From Planctomycetota bacterium (GTDB lineage: Bacteria > Planctomycetota > UBA8108), in contig NZOA01000005.1 in the NCBI GenBank assembly GCA_002695115.1, positions 1-6,075 of the forward strand: a stretch of DNA of 6,075 bases, read 5' to 3'. The notes below the pieces were generated by a model. The model made no database searches. It saw only the letters and a list, made by a program, of their open reading frames with translations, and was not told where the DNA came from. This document shows positions 5,014 to 6,075 of this stretch, in pieces (positions within the stretch are counted from its first letter, which is position 1; every line of letters starts with the position of its first letter). The position numbers were made by a program, and so were the translations under genes.

Positions 5014-6009
5014 ATGGCTATTTCATTTGGAATGTTGGTCAGGAAGATAGTTGGAGTTTTGTTTCTCATCCTCGCCGGGATGACCGTGGGGACGGCAGTC
5101 CTCCAAACGGGATTTGATGGTTCGGGCCTGCAAGCTCCTCCGCAGGGTGCTGACCTGTTCAGAGCGGTAAGGGAACCTCCCTCCCGGGGAGATTTCCTGG
5201 CCATGGCGGCGATAACGTTGGCTGTCGGTGCGGTGCTGTCGCTCATAGGCGTCGCGTTTTTCGGATTTCGCAAGTGGAGACCCACCCTCGGCTGGACCCT
5301 TGCCGGCTCCGCTGCTTACGGACTCGTCGCTCTCCTGAGTTTTTATTCCATCCTCAACTCGCCAACGTTCCTGGAACAGATGGAGGCGAGGACTCCCGGA
5401 TCGACGAGAGCGTTCACCCAGTTTTCCATCGACCTGGTTCCGGGGCTTTTGAGCGGCGGATTGATCCTGCTGGCCGGTTTGGCGCTCCTGTGGTTGGAGT
5501 ATTCGCGAAAAGGCCGGAGCAGAGGGCGCATTTCCAGGCCAGGGCCAGCTGGAATTGAAGAATCCTCAGCCTGGAGCGAATCTCCCGGCAAGGCGGCGAC
5601 TCCCGCGGGCAATCGCCCGACCTCGGTTACGGTTATTTCCTGGTACATCCTCGTTTCCTGCGTATTGGCGCTGGGCGCGGGAATCTGGGGCATATTCGAT
5701 CCGTTCACCCAGGACCTTATGAAGAAAACCCCGATCCCGATTCCGGTACAGTACGTGATGATGTTCGCGGGTTTTCTCGTCAGTACGCTCTGTGGAATCG
5801 AGATGCTCAGGGGCAGGGGATGGGCGCGGTCTTTCTGGGTCGCCTGGACAGGCGTTTCCATGGTCGTCGGCCTGGTGATTTCTCCCATGCCGGAGTTTTT
5901 GATTTCCGGGGCCGTCCTCTTCCTCGTTGTCGCTTTCTTTCTCTACCGTCCCAAGGTCAGCACCTATTTCAGGGTGGCCGGCGCGAAGACGTCTGGAAAC
6001 GGCAGCTGA
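5014..6009 (+). CDS. Unrecognised polytopic membrane protein, about eight helices in two halves
   Basis: I cannot name this 331-residue protein. Hydrophobic helices lie at about 9-30, 61-84, 92-113, 141-161, 205-228, 245-265, 271-290 and 293-311, so it should be an integral inner-membrane protein. A long hydrophilic, Gly/Ser/Pro-rich linker (about 163-201, starting with a basic cluster) divides it into two four-helix halves. The second half opens with R-P-T-S-V-T-V-I-S-W and ends with R-G-R-G-W-A-R and Y-R-P-K-V-S-T-Y-F-R. This layout recalls small four-helix proteins of unknown function with an R-P-x-S-V-T opening and a Y-F-R close (from memory, not searched). The first half shows no such motifs but has the same helix number, so a two-domain fusion is possible. 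No catalytic residues, transporter signatures or cofactor sites stand out. The ATG at 5014 is chosen for its AAGGAG site. A terminator before it and a hairpin after it suggest a single-gene unit. Confidence 0.85.
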   Translation: MAISFGMLVRKIVGVLFLILAGMTVGTAVLQTGFDGSGLQAPPQGADLFRAVREPPSRGDFLAMAAITLAVGAVLSLIGVAFFGFRKWRPTLGWTLAGSAAYGLVALLSFYSILNSPTFLEQMEARTPGSTRAFTQFSIDLVPGLLSGGLILLAGLALLWLEYSRKGRSRGRISRPGPAGIEESSAWSESPGKAATPAGNRPTSVTVISWYILVSCVLALGAGIWGIFDPFTQDLMKKTPIPIPVQYVMMFAGFLVSTLCGIEMLRGRGWARSFWVAWTGVSMVVGLVISPMPEFLISGAVLFLVVAFFLYRPKVSTYFRVAGAKTSGNGS

Positions 6010-6011
6010 TA

Positions 6012-6075
6012 CCCAGGCGCGGGAGGCCGGCCAGCGGACAATCGATGTCAGCAGTCCGGCCTCCCGCCGGCTGGG
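6012..6075 (+). terminator. Long GC-rich hairpin after the last gene, probable terminator
   Basis: A perfect 12-bp inverted repeat (GCGGGAGGCCGG at 6019-6030, CCGGCCTCCCGC at 6056-6067) encloses a 25-nt loop. CCCAG (6012-6016) and CTGGG (6071-6075) extend it beyond a small internal loop. It starts 3 bp after the stop codon. The window ends before any T-run could be seen, so termination is inferred from position and stem strength. Confidence 0.55.

Noticed and set aside
1..6075. CRISPR array, insertion sequence, tRNA or rRNA
   Set aside because: No spaced direct repeats, transposase motifs or tRNA cloverleaf with T-loop were seen on either strand by reading.

Overview
The window is GC-rich and gene-dense, and all four complete genes plus one partial gene lie on the + strand. 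A transporter next to two secreted sulfatases of the type with C-W-P-T-R and C-A-A-S-R sulfatase signatures points to a sulfatase-rich bacterium. Planctomycetota or Verrucomicrobiota are the likeliest phyla, probably aquatic. This placement is inferred from gene content only; no rRNA or marker gene is present.

Layout. Positions 2-625 hold the 3' end of a sodium:solute symporter (SSS/SLC5 family). After 83 bp come two sulfatase genes (709-2250 and 2257-3735) separated by only 6 bp and almost certainly co-transcribed. Both products carry signal peptides and the formylglycine-type active-site cysteine. A 146-bp gap with several inverted repeats and a perfect TTGACA box leads to an unrecognised membrane-anchored protein (3882-4760). 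It has a coiled-coil region, three LTxxQ-like motifs and a repetitive Ser/Arg/Gly tail. A 253-bp gap follows, holding a perfect TATAAT box, a strong intrinsic terminator (hairpin plus T-run ending near 4920) and a structured leader. The last gene (5014-6009) encodes an unrecognised protein with about eight membrane helices. A long GC-rich hairpin follows it at the window edge.

How the genes work together. The symporter and sulfatase pair look like part of a locus for breaking down a sulfated glycan or another sulfate ester: desulfation outside the cytoplasm, then sodium-driven uptake of the product. The substrate cannot be read from the sequence. The two downstream genes look like separate transcription units with no clear link to sulfate-ester use. 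The Spy/CpxP-like character of the coiled-coil protein would fit an envelope role, but this is inference. I see no CRISPR array, mobile element, tRNA or rRNA. The least explained parts are the coiled-coil/SR-tail protein with its leader, the possible small RNA ending at the 4870-4920 terminator, and an A9 run near the end of the second sulfatase gene that could give a longer protein by slippage.
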